From Larix kaempferi (Eukaryota > Streptophyta > Pinopsida > Pinales > Pinaceae): 64,000 nucleotides of DNA. Location of the stretch: assembly GCA_027924585.1 (NCBI GenBank), contig BSBM01000904.1, positions 20,111,001-20,175,000 on the forward strand, read 5' to 3'. Below, piece by piece: positions 46,130-58,086 of the stretch (its first letter is position 1; the number at the start of each line of letters is the position of its first letter). Made by a program: the position numbers and the translations under genes. The notes under the pieces were generated by a model that ran no database searches, was not told where the DNA came from, and saw only the letters and a program-made list of their open reading frames with translations.

Positions 46130-47049
46130 TTTAAAGTATAAGACCAAAATTGATGGAAAGCTTGTTTTGGTCTTGAAAATAATTGTAAATTAGCCAACCT
46201 GTTCATGTGGGATAAAAAGAAGTTCCTCTTTGAAACTCTTGTCATCCCCGTTATCATATACGGTTGTGAAGTACGAGGGTACAACATTTCTAGAGAATCT
46301 TGGAGAAATATTGAACAAATCCAAAAGCGGTTTATAACTTATAACCTAAAAATTAAAAGCAACACACCTTATCTTATTCTCCTCTTAGAAGTTGGTCTTT
46401 CCCCCATCGAGAGCATGGCTATGAGTAGGTACCTGATGTACAAGCACAAGATAAATAACATGGAAAACGAGAGACTTCCTAAAATTGCTTTAAATTCAAG
46501 TCAAAACCAATTACGCCTCAAGCGGAGTTGGGGTAAAGATACGATGGCTTGGTTAGACCATTGGGGCATTGATGAAATGACACTTTGCAGAATATCGATA
46601 ATGTCAAAAATATTATTTCTTCTAAGTTCAAAGAGAAATTGTGGTGCGAGGAAAATTTAACGATTACGAGAAAACTAAGATACTATAAGGAGGTCATTAA
46701 CCCTAATTTGGAAGATCAAAATTATCTCTCGACAATAACTAGTTCGAAGAAGAAAATGAATATAGCCAAGATTAAAATGAACTCTCATGAGCTTCATAGT
46801 GAAACATGGCGTTTTTCTATTCCCAAAACTCCATGGGAGGAAAGGGTTTGCCATCTTTGTGAGTCTATGAATGTTGAGGATGAAAATCACTTTTTCTTAG
46901 AGTGTCTTGCTTACACCCACATTAGATATGAGTATCATAGTATTTGCTACAATACAAACATTTCTAACCTCCTCACTTGCCAAAACTATAGTGATCTTGG
47001 AAAGCTTCTTTCTAAGCTTTTTGAGTATAGGAACAAAAGTTTAAAGTAA
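46130..47049 (+). pseudogene. Second LINE family, truncated copy B (C-terminal RT and zinc finger)
   Basis: The frame opens upstream of 46205 with FGLENNCKLANLFMWDKKKF and continues LFETLVIPVIIYGCEV, SWRNIEQIQKRFITYNLKIK and LEVGLSPIESMAMSRYLMYK. A frameshift at 46585-46660 leads to the second open frame (VKNIISSKFKEKLWCEENL), ending in a zinc-binding CHLCESMNVEDENHFFLEC (CX2C...HX4C). This is the C-terminal end of a non-LTR reverse transcriptase of a type distinct from the LINE at 31635. The catalytic RT core and anything upstream are missing (5' truncation). Confidence 0.8.
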
Positions 47050-47106
47050 ACCAAGTAATAACCTTCTGATGGTGTGATAAACCAAATTGGTCTCAGTGAA
47101 CGTTAA

Positions 47107-47152
47107 TTATCATCATTATCATCATTATCATTATCATTATTATATATATATA
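47107..47152 (+). repeat. ATC/ATT microsatellite at the 3' end of LINE copy B
   Basis: ATTATCATCATTATCATCAT and further units, then (TA)n, follow 60 bases after the last codon. A simple-sequence tail instead of poly(A) is typical of some LINE clades. Confidence 0.7.
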
Positions 47153-48292
47153 TAATTAATTTTAATGATGAATATAAAAAATAATGTATATCACTAATTA
47201 TATTAAATTAAATAAAAATCATAATTAAAATTACCATAAAACAATATAATATAATAGTCAAAATTGTTATTACTAACACCGGATTTGGTATAAATGTAAA
47301 TATACTAATAAAATCTAGAAAACACAAAACAAAGATTATAACCTAAAAAGTTGACTTTTTAACACAAAACCTTTCGCGGTGTTATGATTTTTAGGGTGGG
47401 TTTCACATTTATGATTATGTTTTCCAAAGAAAAAAGTCTAATGGAAATTACACTTTTTATATGATAAAACACTTAAAAGCAAAAAGAGAAGAGAGGTTTA
47501 AAAGTCTCTTAGTTACCTCAGTTTTACAAATCCCAAAGACTAACATTACCAATTTAAAAGATATTATAGTGTTTGGAAATTCAATGATTGTTATTCAACA
47601 TAGATATTATAGTGTTTGGAAATTTAATAATTGTCATTCAACCTATGGTTGACAATGGTTTTCCATATAATTTCGAATTTAATAAAATCAGTTCAAGGAT
47701 AATTAGATTTAGGTATTTCTTCGATTCATAGGAGTTCTTTCAAATCTCTAAAAGGTTGAACTCCATTGTTAATGAAAGGGTTATGAGTATGTTGCATTCC
47801 CTTTGATAATGTGGAAAAAATGGGGGGTAAAGGTATTGCATCATACTTTAAGTTTATCACTCACAATTTGATTTTTGACCTCAATTAATTTCATTGACAA
47901 GTGGCACAACCATAATCACATGTAAGTCAAAATCAATAGCCTACAGTTAGCTTGTGCTCTTCATTTGATTTCACATAGGTTTATTGTTATGAACTCTATG
48001 GCGGTGGGATGGTTGAATGCATGTGGGATTAACTCAAACCATTGTCATTTGAGCCCTAGTTCATACCTTACCATCCATGGGAATTCAGGTTGTCTCTTAT
48101 GGTTCATGATGAAGGAAATCTTGTTGTAATTCAAGCTTTGTAAGAGGTGTTCCTATTTACAATAGAGGAGCTTAGCTGGCTCATGGTGAGACCTCGTCGT
48201 CCCTCGAATAATGGGAAATATCCTTTGTATCATGTTCATTGTCTCTCTGGTTGCATTATTGTAAATTTGATATGTAATTTCTTAGTTCAGCT

Positions 48293-48353
<61 letters not shown>

Positions 48354-49894
48354 TTCTGTGGCAATTCCTTTGCATTCGATTTATCTATTCAGTCACAGGT
48401 TCCTAATCCTTGGCGCCAATCAAGAAATCATTGGTTTATCATTTGTCAAGCATGATGCACCATTGGTTGCACTCTATATGAATTAACATGTGAATTCTCT
48501 AATGAAACCAATAAGGTTGTGGGACATAATGCCCTCTTTGTTTCTCTAATCTTAGGTATCTAGGCCTTTTAATTAGTCCCAGATTAGAGGACCAGGTTGG
48601 ATAGTCATTGGTAGGAGAGCAACAAATGCAAATTGAAGGGTTTTGGGATCTGAAGGGGGGATTCATTGGTTGAAATACCTAAAGGATGGCTCCCCCTCAC
48701 AAACATTCCAACATATGTGCCCTCTATGAACACACTAATAAGAAAAGGGGCATGTGGTGATGTGAGAGACATTGCGATGACTGTTAAGATAGCATAGCAA
48801 TGTTTGTGAGGAGATGGGAAGGATGGCATAAAGATTGGGAGTTAATCAATGCAAGAGAGCTAAAGGCAACAAGGAGACAACTCATTTTGATGAAAGTAGA
48901 GCTTGAAAAGCACAAGGGCAAATTGGTTTTATCGGAACTAGGAGAGGAGTGTCAAAAGGAGAACTTGGAAGTGGAAGTTGGAAGCATTAATGAGTTGCAA
49001 TACAAAACACTCAATTTGAAATTGGAACAAAGGCCAGGTTTAAAGGAATTTATTATATTTATCTCTTATGAAGCATCAATGGGTTCACCTCAAGTGGTTG
49101 CTATGGAGAAAGACAAAGTGGAAAATAAGCTAGAAATGAAAGGGTATCATAACCCTTCGTTGGCTTATGTAGTAAGTTAAAAGTGTCCTATAAATCATGG
49201 ACTTGTTTAATTTCCTCTATTAAGTTTTTATGTGCTATAAATTTGTTTTTTATTAGATCAATATGTAAGACTGTACTCCATTCACAGTATGAATCCTAAA
49301 AAGATAGCAACCATAAAAACATAATATGGTAAAAACATTTTGAATGTGGCTTATTCCCTTTAATATTTTTTAGACTATTGGTTCATTTTGTATTATTAAG
49401 GTGTATAATGTAGCCACAACCCTTTTTATTATTATTGTTTTAATATAACCAATAATTTTTCTCGTTAAATAAATGCACAAATACGTGATGTTTAAATTAT
49501 TTGTTTGTAATAAGAGTTCTTAATGTTAAAAGTTTATTTATTTAATGTTACATATTTTAAAAAATAAATAAAACTTATCATGTAGAATCATTTCCATGTT
49601 TTACCTTTCCTCAAGATTTTTAAGTCTTCAATCATGGTAGGATTTTCGTTATTATAAATTCAATTATAGTTAGGTATAGAAACATTCAAATTTGAAGAAG
49701 AACATTATTTAAAATAAGATATTTTCTCATGAATTAAATAAACATCATCACTTAGTTAACATTAATTTTTCAACACTTTGTTTAACTATAAACAATAAAA
49801 AAAACCAGGTTCAAACAAGATAAACTAAGAAAGATATCCCTTTTAGATTGATGATGACTTACATTTATCACTAAACTCTAAATATACACATCTT
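47153..49894. other. Decayed region without recognised gene
   Basis: It contains a direct repeat of about 43 bp at 47562-47640 (GATATTATAGTGTTTGGAAAT twice), a (TA)n run at 48295-48351 and a stretch at 49575-49770 paralogous to 63680-63820. Coding-like scraps near 47550-47800 (VFGNSMIVIQ) faintly resemble an RNase H domain but I do not rely on it. Confidence 0.45.
48800..49180 (+). CDS. Unidentified 126-codon open frame
   Basis: A hydrophilic, Glu/Lys-rich, probably helical product (LKATRRQLILMKVELEKHKG) without recognised domain or signal. It may be a fragment of an element or gene, or chance. Confidence 0.25.
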   Translation: MFVRRWEGWHKDWELINARELKATRRQLILMKVELEKHKGKLVLSELGEECQKENLEVEVGSINELQYKTLNLKLEQRPGLKEFIIFISYEASMGSPQVVAMEKDKVENKLEMKGYHNPSLAYVVS

Positions 49895-49899
49895 ATAAT

Positions 49900-51192
49900 T
49901 GTTAAAGTTAGAACATCATGAGTCATTCTCCAGGTCAATCTTGTGTGTCAAGATTAAGCCTCATGTGTCAAGGTAGTGCCTTATAGGAGCCTGACTTGGA
50001 CTCAGGAAACTTGCAGAAGAATATTGAGTTGGACTCAAGAATGGATAAGCTTCATGTGTTGAGGCAAGTGCTTTGTATGTCAAAGTGACGATGTTTTTAC
50101 AGTATCGCTAGTCAAGGCTAAGGTCTTGTGTGTCAAGACAGATCCTCATGTGTTGAGGTGGTGCCTCATGTGTTGAGGTGATGCTTTGCATGTCGAAGCA
50201 GGTATGGTGTGTGATGTACTACTAACCATGGTTGAGCTATTAAGTCTCATCTGGAGACTGGCCACCTCTAGAGTGGATTACTTTAGCATATAGCCACTTG
50301 GAACGATAGTAGAGCAATATGATCACATCATTGGGAAAATCTCCTGAGTATATTTGATATGATAATGAAGCTGGTACATGTGGACCATGCAAATAAGACA
50401 AGAGATACAAATAAGATGTGATAAGATATGGGAAAATTCGAATTGCACATAAAATAATTAATTAAGAGAAATTAAAATTGTTAAACTTCAGTGAAGACTT
50501 CAACAAATCAAAGGAGAACTTGAATTGATCACTACAGTGATGTTAACAAGAAAGAATAAGTTAAGAGAGTTAACTAAGTGATAATAAAGCAGATCTAGTT
50601 AACTAAGTGTTATTGCATGACAACACTTATGTTAAACTAAAAGACAACACTTGAGTTGTGACATTTAAGTTAGCCACATAACTAAGTGGGAAAGCTTTCA
50701 GTTAACAAGCGAGTTCATCCTAAGACTCAGTTCAGTGAGTTAATGCACTGCATGAGAAGTAGGGTGCACTTCTTCATGCAAGATTGATACATCCAAACGA
50801 AGGGCGAGTTCTTCATGAAGTTGGAACATAAAAATAGAATTCGATGCATGTGAAGAATGTATAAGTATGTTATATAGGATTTATGAATTTAATGTGAAGC
50901 GAATTCTCTTCTCCCTTGAAGGCAAGGCGCTTCTCCTTGTGTAGGATATTATTCTGAGTCCCTCTTCTTCATCTTTCTCTTGCTCTGTAATTGCACCGGG
51001 GGTGCTTGATGTAAAAGACAATCTTTGCTATCTATCAATATGCTAAGGAAGGTTTTGCTGGGGTTTTCTCCCTCAAGTCATAGAGGGTTTCCCCAGGGTA
51101 AATTGATGTGTCGAATGTGATTGCTTATGTGTATGATTGGTATTTGATTTCAAGTATTATTGCAGCTCTGAATTAAAGATAAAAATTTAGCA
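49900..51192 (+). repeat. 5' LTR of the copia element
   Basis: Starts TGTTAAAGTT and ends TTAGCA directly before the primer site. It contains short internal repeats of CCTCATGTGTTGAGGTGRTG. It keeps the unoccupied site of the nested solo LTR (GAGCTATTAAGTCTC near 50234). Confidence 0.93.
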
Positions 51193-51206
51193 TGGTATCA
51201 AAGCTC
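51193..51206 (+). other. Primer-binding site (initiator tRNA-Met)
   Basis: TGGTATCAAAGCTC follows the 5' LTR with no gap. It is close to the common plant tRNA-Met site TGGTATCAGAGC. Confidence 0.9.
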
Positions 51207-51283
51207 AAGGCGTGAAAGAGCTAAGTTCAGCAATCAAGTTTGAGCCTACGTAGATCTTGAGTGTGCACAGTACTTGAAGAATT

Positions 51284-52030
51284 GTGGCTTCAATCTCAGT
51301 AAGACCGGAATACCATCCTGAAGGAAATTCGAAATTTAATAATTGGAAGGCTAGGATTCTAAATATCCTGAAAGAGCATGATTTGGATTGCTACATATCC
51401 AGTGTTGTTGAAGAGCCTACTACTAATGTAGGGCGCACTAATTTCAAGAAGAATCAAGCCAAAGCAAAGAGGATAATTTATGATTTAGTGAAGACAAACT
51501 TGATGCCCGTGATTACTCCATTGAAGACCACACAAGAATGCTTCGACACTTTGACAAATATTTATGAGAATAATTCGCCCAATCAAAAGAGGTTATCGAA
51601 GAACAAGCCTCGAAATATGAGTTTGGAAAAGGACAAAGATATGGCTTCCTTCTTCACAAAGATCTCTCAAGTAAGAGATCAACTCATGAGCATTGGTGTG
51701 ACGGTCGATGATGATGATCTCATACAAACCGTTGTCGATGGTCTTCCATCTTCATGGGAGACATTCTTGGCTGCAGTAAATGGTTGAGAAGTGCAACCTA
51801 ACTTTCAGAGACTGTGGCATGGTTTCCTACAAGAAGAAGGGTGAATCCAGAGCAAGTATACTACCCCAGAGAATAGAACCTCGCTCTTGCGGCACGAATG
51901 AAAAGAGGTAAGAAATCTCACAAGCAATTCTCTCATCAAAAGGAGAATGATTTCAAGAACTTTGATAAGTCTAAAGTTAAATGTTTCAACTGCAATAAGA
52001 AGGGTCATTATGCAAGAGAATGATGTGCAA
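51284..52030 (+). pseudogene. Copia gag
   Basis: The open part 51284-51787 begins at GTG (the expected ATG is apparently mutated) with ASISVRPEYHPEGNSKFNNW and contains LVKTNLMPVITPLKTTQECF and VVDGLPSSWETFLAAVNG, the copia gag pattern (UBN2-type). It ends early in TGA at 51785-51787. A frameshift later, the nucleocapsid knuckle CFNCNKKGHYARE is readable at about 51979-52020, with a stop directly before its last cysteine. Confidence 0.9.
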
Positions 52031-52368
52031 ACCAAAGAGGAAAGTTCAAGGGTAGGTTTCATGCTTCTACTGCTACAGAAGATGAACTTAGAAGAAATAA
52101 TTCATCTCATGATCAAGAGACAAAGCAGGAGTACTATCTTGTCTTGTCCCTTTCTAGATACATTGCCACTAGTGTTGAGACATGGCCGGTAGACAATGGC
52201 ACATCCAAGCACATGACTAGATATAAGAGTGCTATCTCAGATCTGAAGGAAAATAAGTTTCCTTGCAAGGTGGAGCTTGGAGATAATACTACCTATTCGA
52301 TCCAAGGAGTTGGATCCACTTCCTTTCAGTTGGATTCAAGAAATGTACTACATGTGGATGAATTTTGA
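52031..52368 (+). pseudogene. Copia protease
   Basis: The protease site reads WPVDNGTSKHMT; the usual form is DSGAS, so the aspartate is kept but Ser is Asn and Ala is Thr. It continues VELGDNTTYSIQGVGS. A stop at 52366-52368 and a frame change separate it from integrase. Confidence 0.85.
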
Positions 52369-53480
52369 TTGTCCCCATATTGAACAAGAACCTCTTGTCT
52401 ATTTCAGTTCTAGGAGATAAAGGATTCATAGTTATCTTTATGGACAACAAAGCGCTCCTGTGGCCTAATCATGAAGACTTGAACTCTGCATATGTGATTG
52501 GATTTAGAGAGGGAGGTCTCTACAAAGTTCCTGGAAAACTCATTCAAGCCATGATTCATGACATAGTTAGTCCTTGTGAGCTATGGCATAAAAGGCTTGG
52601 TCATCTCCATTTCAAAGCACTACCTGGATTGCAAAAGATGGTGAAAGGTACGCCCATGTTTAAATATGATTTTGACAGTGTTTGTAGAGGTTGCGCTCTT
52701 GGCAAGAACATTATGTAGAGTTTTCCAAGTAGTACCAAAAGATCCAAAGGGATCCTTGACTTGATTCATTCTAATCTATGTGGTCATATGTCTGCACCAT
52801 CCTTGAGTGGTTACTTGTATTATGTGTTTTTCATAGATGACTTCTGTCACAAGTCATGGGTTTATTTTTTGAAAGCAAGGAGTGAAACATTCAACAAGTT
52901 TCAAGAGTTTAAAGCACTGGTTGAGAATCATGTTGGAAAGTACATTCGTGCTTCGAGATCTGATAATGGAGGAGAGTTTGTGTCCCATGAATTCAATAAA
53001 TTATGTAGAGATGCAGGAATAAAAAGATAGCTGACTATACCCTACAACCCCCAACAAAATGGGGTTGCTAAAAGAAAGAATATAGCAATATGTGAGGATG
53101 CAAAAGCCATGATGTGTGATCAGGATCTTCCCACATCCTTATAGGTAGAAACCTCCAGCACTGCAGTTTATATTCAGAACATAAGCCCTCATGCTATCTT
53201 GGGGGAAAAGACTCCCGAAGAGGTTTTCACTTGTGAACAACCGGATATTGGGAATTTGAAGATTTTCGGTTGTCATGTTTACATTCACATACCAAAAGAA
53301 AAGAGGACAAAGGTGGAGCCATCCAGAAAGAAATGAACATTTGTTGGATATAGCGAATCCTCCAAAGCCTACAGAATCTATGTTCCAAGACAAAGAAACA
53401 TTGAAGTTGGCAGAGATGTAACATTTCATGAAGAGGTTGCCTTTAAGTGTTGCAAAGAACTTTAGTGTGGTTCAGATATG
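52365..53480 (+). pseudogene. Copia integrase
   Basis: A pre-integrase zinc region (LWHKRLGHLHFKAL, then CRGCALGK) precedes the core. The first acidic residue (normally HSDVCGP) is Asn in IHSNLCGHM, the second is intact in SRSDNGGEF, and the third (normally NGVAERKN) is Lys in NGVAKRKN. Thus two of three catalytic residues are lost, both compatible with G-to-A changes. Stops occur at 52716-52718, 53028-53030 and others. The C-terminal half (GCHVYIHIPKEKRTKVEP) is recognisable. Confidence 0.92.
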
Positions 53481-54760
53481 GAGGAGCATGATACTCCTAT
53501 GATGGAGGATCCGATTTCTAACTATCCCCTTTCAAATGGTGAGAGGGAGAAGCCAGATGAGTCCATAGATTTGCTTGATCCCGAAGAACCAGAAGATCTG
53601 ATATAAAGATCTCTTGATGAAACTCCTACTAAGAGGAGATCCGCATGGTGTCAAGACATTTCACAAGAGGCAGAAAAGCATGGAGAACCTCCAAGTTCAT
53701 CTAGAGAGTGAAAGAGACCTGCAAGATTTCCAGGATATGTGGCATAGATGAGTCACATTAATGATTCAAAACCCTCTACCTATGAGGAAGCCTCAAAGAA
53801 TCAAGTATGGAAAGATGCCATGCTAGAAGAATACAAATCTATCACAAAGAATGATGTGTGGGAAGTGGTTCCTAAACATGACGGAAAGTCAATAGCAACT
53901 TCCAAGTGGCTTTATAAAATCAATCATGCGCCTAATGGAAGTATTGAAAAGTATAAAGCAAGATTTGTGGCCCATGGTTTCTCACATAAAGAAGGGATAG
54001 ACTATGACGAGACATTCTCTCATGTGGCCAGGTACACTACTATCCGAACCATAATTTCCCTTGCTTCAATTTTAGGTTGGAAACTTCACTAGATGGATGT
54101 GAAGACTGCCTTCGTCAATGGTGAGGTTGAGGAAGAGGTTTAAATACAACAACCTAAGGGGTTTGTAGTTCATGGGAAGGATTCCCATGTATGCAAACTT
54201 AAGAAATCCTTGTATGGGATTGAGAAGGCCCTGAGGGCTTGGTATTCGTGGATTGACAACTATCTTTTGAGCTTGGGCTTCTCCAAAAGTGAAGCTGACC
54301 CCAACCTGTACTCCAAGGTTGTGAAGAACAAACAACTGATCTTGGTTCTCTATGTTGCTAACTTGTTCCTTACTGGAGAGGAGCAATAGATAGCTCGATG
54401 GAATAGGGAGCTCAATTATGAGCTCAAAATGACAAACTCGGGTCTTATGCACTACTTTCTTGGTCTGGAAGTTTGGCAAAGGAAAGTTGAGATCTTTCTT
54501 TCTCAAGGAAAGTAAACAGTTGATGTGTTGCGCAAGTTTGGTATGATGGAGTGTAAATCCATATCTACACCAATGATTTGTAATCTGAAGAAATTACATG
54601 AGTCTGGTTCTGAATCAAATCTAGTGGATCCTACCATGTATAAATAGCTCATTGGTTCCTTGATGTATTTGATACATAGTAGACCAAACATATGTTATTC
54701 AGTGAGTATCTTAAGTCAGTTCATGTATGATCCAAGACATAGACATTGAGTTGCTGCCAA
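53481..54760 (+). pseudogene. Copia reverse transcriptase
   Basis: After an acidic linker, RT begins with DAMLEEYKSITKNDVWEVV and SIATSKWLYKINHAPNGSIE, then KARFVAHGFSHKEGIDYDET and MDVKTAFVNGEVEEEV with motif A aspartate. The active-site box, normally YVDD, reads YVANLFLTG, so both catalytic aspartates are gone. Stops lie at 54090-54092, 54139-54141 and further on. LSQGK (about 54500) and GSLMYLIHSRPNICYSVS complete the domain. Confidence 0.93.
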
Positions 54761-54764
54761 GCAT

Positions 54765-55293
54765 GTGCTTAGATACCTTCGAGGTACTATTTCTTATGGA
54801 CTCATATATGCTTCCAGTGGTGAAGTGATGTTACTTGGATATGCCGACTCCACTTGGGGTGGTAGTATTGTGTACCGAAAGAGTACATCCAGATTTTGTT
54901 TTATCTTGGGATCAACTACGATCTCTTGGTCGAGTAGGAAGCAGGGCTCCGTAGACCAAAGTACTACAGAAGCAGAGTATCTTGCAGTTAGTATCGCCTG
55001 CCAAGAAGCTGTGTGGATTAGGAAGCTACTTGTTGGGTTGTTCGGTGAGAATCTTGAGAGTACTATCATTCGCTCTGAAAATCAGAGTTGCATAAAGCTA
55101 TCATAAAACCACGTGTTTCATGACAGATCAGAACACATCGAGATGAAGTATCACTACATCAGAGACATGGTCCATAGAGGTGCCATAAGACTTTTGTACA
55201 TTGCTACTGATGAGCAGATAAGAGATATGTTAACTAAGCCTCTGTCAGTGACAAAGTATAGGTACTTCCGAGACAAGCTTGGCATGGCATAGA
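54765..55293 (+). pseudogene. Copia RNase H
   Basis: Motifs LLGYADSTWGGSIV, STTEAEYLAVSIACQEAVW and ENQSCIKLS are present, followed after one stop at 55104-55106 by HIEMKYHYIRDMVHRGAI and ADMLTKPL-like DMLTKPLSVTKY. The first Asp and the Glu are kept. The final stop is at about 55291-55293. Confidence 0.92.
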
Positions 55294-55304
55294 ATGCCTC
55301 CCTC

Positions 55305-55316
55305 CTTGAGAGGGAG
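55305..55316 (+). other. Polypurine tract of the copia element
   Basis: CTTGAGAGGGAG lies directly before the 3' LTR, about 12 bases after the last pol codon. Confidence 0.8.
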
Positions 55317-57319
55317 TGTTAAAGTTACAACATCACGAGTCATTCTCTAGGTCAATCTTATGTCTCAAGATTGAGCCTCATGTGTTTAGGTAGTGCCTTA
55401 TAGGAGCATGATTTGGATTCAGGAAACTTGGAGAACAATCTTGAGTTGTACTCAAGAATGGATAAGCTTCATGTGTTGAGGCAAGCGCTTTATATGTCAA
55501 AGTGACGATGTTGTACAATCTTGTTAGTCAAGGATAAGGTCTCGCGTGTCAACACAGATCCTCATGTGTTGAGGTGTTTCTTTGCATGTCGAAGCATGTA
55601 TGGTGTGTGATGTACTACTAGCCATGGTTGAGATATTAATGTTAGGATATTCCTATACTCCATCCTAGTCCTACCAGCATTACTCCTTTTTGCATTTTCA
55701 GTTATGCATGCATGCAATTGCATGCATCCCAGTCATCAGTCCCAGCACCTAGCCTTAGTTAGCTATCCCCCCTGGAGCTTTTCTCAGATCAATTTTAGCC
55801 CTCCTAGAGCTTAGTGCGCCCTTCCTCCTTGATTTAAGGAAGCCACTCGTCCTCTCTCACCTACCACTTCAGTTAGTTGAGTTATCTTCAGTTCTTTCCT
55901 TGATTTAAGGCTAGATTGACTCTCAACTAACTGTATCACTCCGATAGACCTCCAGTGAGATTGAACTACCCATTCTGACTCCAGTTAGCTCCTCATGCAA
56001 CCTCCACTGAGCCTCCTTCATTCAATTAGTGCCAGTTACACTCAGTTACACCTACCACACTCAGTTGACTGATGGTTGACAGTTACTTGAGCATTGATGA
56101 CTCCACTGATGATGATGAAGACTTCTAGTTGTGCTCCGATGACACTCCAGTGATCTTTTGATCTCTCCATGAAGGCTAATTCAAATTGCCACCTTGGCAT
56201 TCGAATCCTCATGCATTGTATTATTTATTTGTCCATTTGTGATTAATGAATTAGTGTGTGTGAATTTATTTTGCTTCTATCCGAGTTCTACTGTATTATT
56301 ATTCTGTTGCTCATTTACATTGCATTGACCACTGTTAATCTTATTCCTAAATTCTTTCATTGTGAGGTATACATCAGTTCTTAGATCTGCTGTGAAGATT
56401 TTCACAATTAAGTCTCCTCTAGAAACTGGCCACCTCTAGAGTCAATTACTTTAACATATAACCATTTGGAACGATGGTAGAACAATATGATCACATCATT
56501 GGGAAAATCTCCTTAGTATATTTGATATGATAATTAAGCTGGCAAATGTGGACCATGTAGATAAGACAAGAGATAAAGATAAGATTTGATAAGATATGAG
56601 AGAATTCAAATTGCACTTAAAATAATTAATTAAGAGAGAATTCGAATTGTTAATCTTCAGTGAAGACTTCAACAAATCAAAGGAGAACTCGAATTGATCA
56701 CTACAGTGATGTTAACAAGAAATAATCAATGAAGAGAGTTAACTAAGTGATAACAAAGAATGTCTAGTTAACTAAGTGTTATTGCATGACGATACTTATG
56801 TTAAACTAAAAGACGACACTTGAGTTGCTACACTTGCATGGCGACACTTAAGTTAGCCACCCAACTAAGTGGGCAAGCTTTCAATTAAGGGGCGAGTTCA
56901 TCCTAAGACTCAGTCCAGTAAGTTAATGCACTGCATGAGAAGTAGGCCGCACTTCTTCATGCAAGATTAATACATCCAAATGGAGGGCGAGTTCTTCATG
57001 AAGCCAGAAGATAAAAATAGAATCCGATGCATGTGAAGAATGTATAAATATGTTATACAGGATTGATGAATTTAATTGTGCATTATATTATTCTGAGTCT
57101 CTCTTCTTCATCTTTTTCTTGCTCTGTAATTGCACTCGGGGTGTTTGATGTAAAAGACATTCTCTGCTATCTATCAATATACTAAGGGAGGTTTTGCTGG
57201 GGTTTTCTCCCTCAAGTCATAGAGGGTTTCCCCAGGGTAAATTCATGTGTCGAATGTGTATGATTGGTATTTCATTTCAAGTATTATTGCAGCTCTGAAT
57301 TAAAGATAAAAAATTAACA
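55317..57319 (+). repeat. 3' LTR of the copia element, with nested insertion
   Basis: Starts TGTTAAAGTT and ends AAATTAACA. Without the nested 767-bp insert and its 5-bp duplication it is about 1230 bp, slightly shorter than the 5' LTR. Confidence 0.93.
55635..56411. mobile_element. Solo LTR, 767 bp, nested in the copia 3' LTR, duplication ATTAA
   Basis: The insert 55640-56406 begins TGTTAGGATATT and ends ATTTTCACA. ATTAA flanks it at 55635-55639 and 56407-56411, and the 5' LTR of the host element shows the empty site with a single ATTAA. The TGTTAGG start and polypyrimidine-rich body fit a copia-type LTR. Confidence 0.94.
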
Positions 57320-57838
57320 ATAACACTATAATGTTAGGAAATAGATACTTCTAAAAATACAAAACAAAACATACACTTTCAAGTAGTAACATGCAATAAC
57401 AAACTATCCTTGGTTCTCTTTGTCTAACCATATTATATGAAAGATAAAATAAACATTCTTTAACAAAAAACCCCTTAGACAACCTCAAAAGGAGGTATTT
57501 ATATGATAGTGAGCTATATAGAAGTAAAACATGTTACATACTTCATGGTTTTATATTCTCATGTCGCCTTTGTCATTTCAACTAGTAAACATTGAGCTTT
57601 TTTTTTCCTTGGAAAAAAGATCACAAGATCATAGTCCAAAATTTGTATTAATTCTAAACCATATTATTCAAATCCACATGTGCCTTACATATATCTTTTA
57701 TCATATTCTAATGGCACAAACAAACATGAACTATTCAAATGGCATATACATAATTTTATTTTCTCAATAGTACATGATTTTCAAATTTATATTTTATCCT
57801 TGAAAAATATATATTTAATATTTAAACTTCTTCCCCAA

Positions 57839-57922
57839 AAAACAAATACTTATACTTTATTATTAATATAAAAGTAATTCAAAACAAATACTTATACTTT
57901 ATTATTAATATAAAAGTAATTC
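57839..57922. repeat. 42-bp tandem duplication
   Basis: Two identical units beginning AAAACAAATACTTATACTTT, at 57839-57880 and 57881-57922. Confidence 0.92.
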
Positions 57923-58086
57923 AATCTCAATAACCATTGTTACGAGTGAAGCTTTTTAACTACTTTATTACATTTTGAATTGTTCCACAATTATTCCTTT
58001 TACCTTTGTTTAGTTAAAAATGTATATCATAAAATTTCATCTCTGAGAGGGAGATGATTATTTGGCCAACAACTACCTAAAATAGT

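Larger units (their letters stand above)
49895..57324 (+). mobile_element. Full-length Ty1/copia retrotransposon, inactive
   Basis: LTRs at 49900-51192 and 55317-57319 enclose 4.1 kb with gag, protease, integrase, RT and RNase H in copia order. Flanks are ATAAT (49895-49899) and ATAAC (57320-57324), one mismatch. The primer site abuts the 5' LTR. The first 190 bases of the LTRs differ at about 17 positions by hand count, so the insertion is old. The 3' LTR is longer because it contains a nested 767-bp solo LTR. More than a dozen stops, two or more frameshifts and lost catalytic residues in integrase and RT make it dead. Confidence 0.96.

Noticed and set aside
48295-48351. (TA)n run as a regulatory element
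   Set aside because: A simple microsatellite; nothing around it suggests a promoter.
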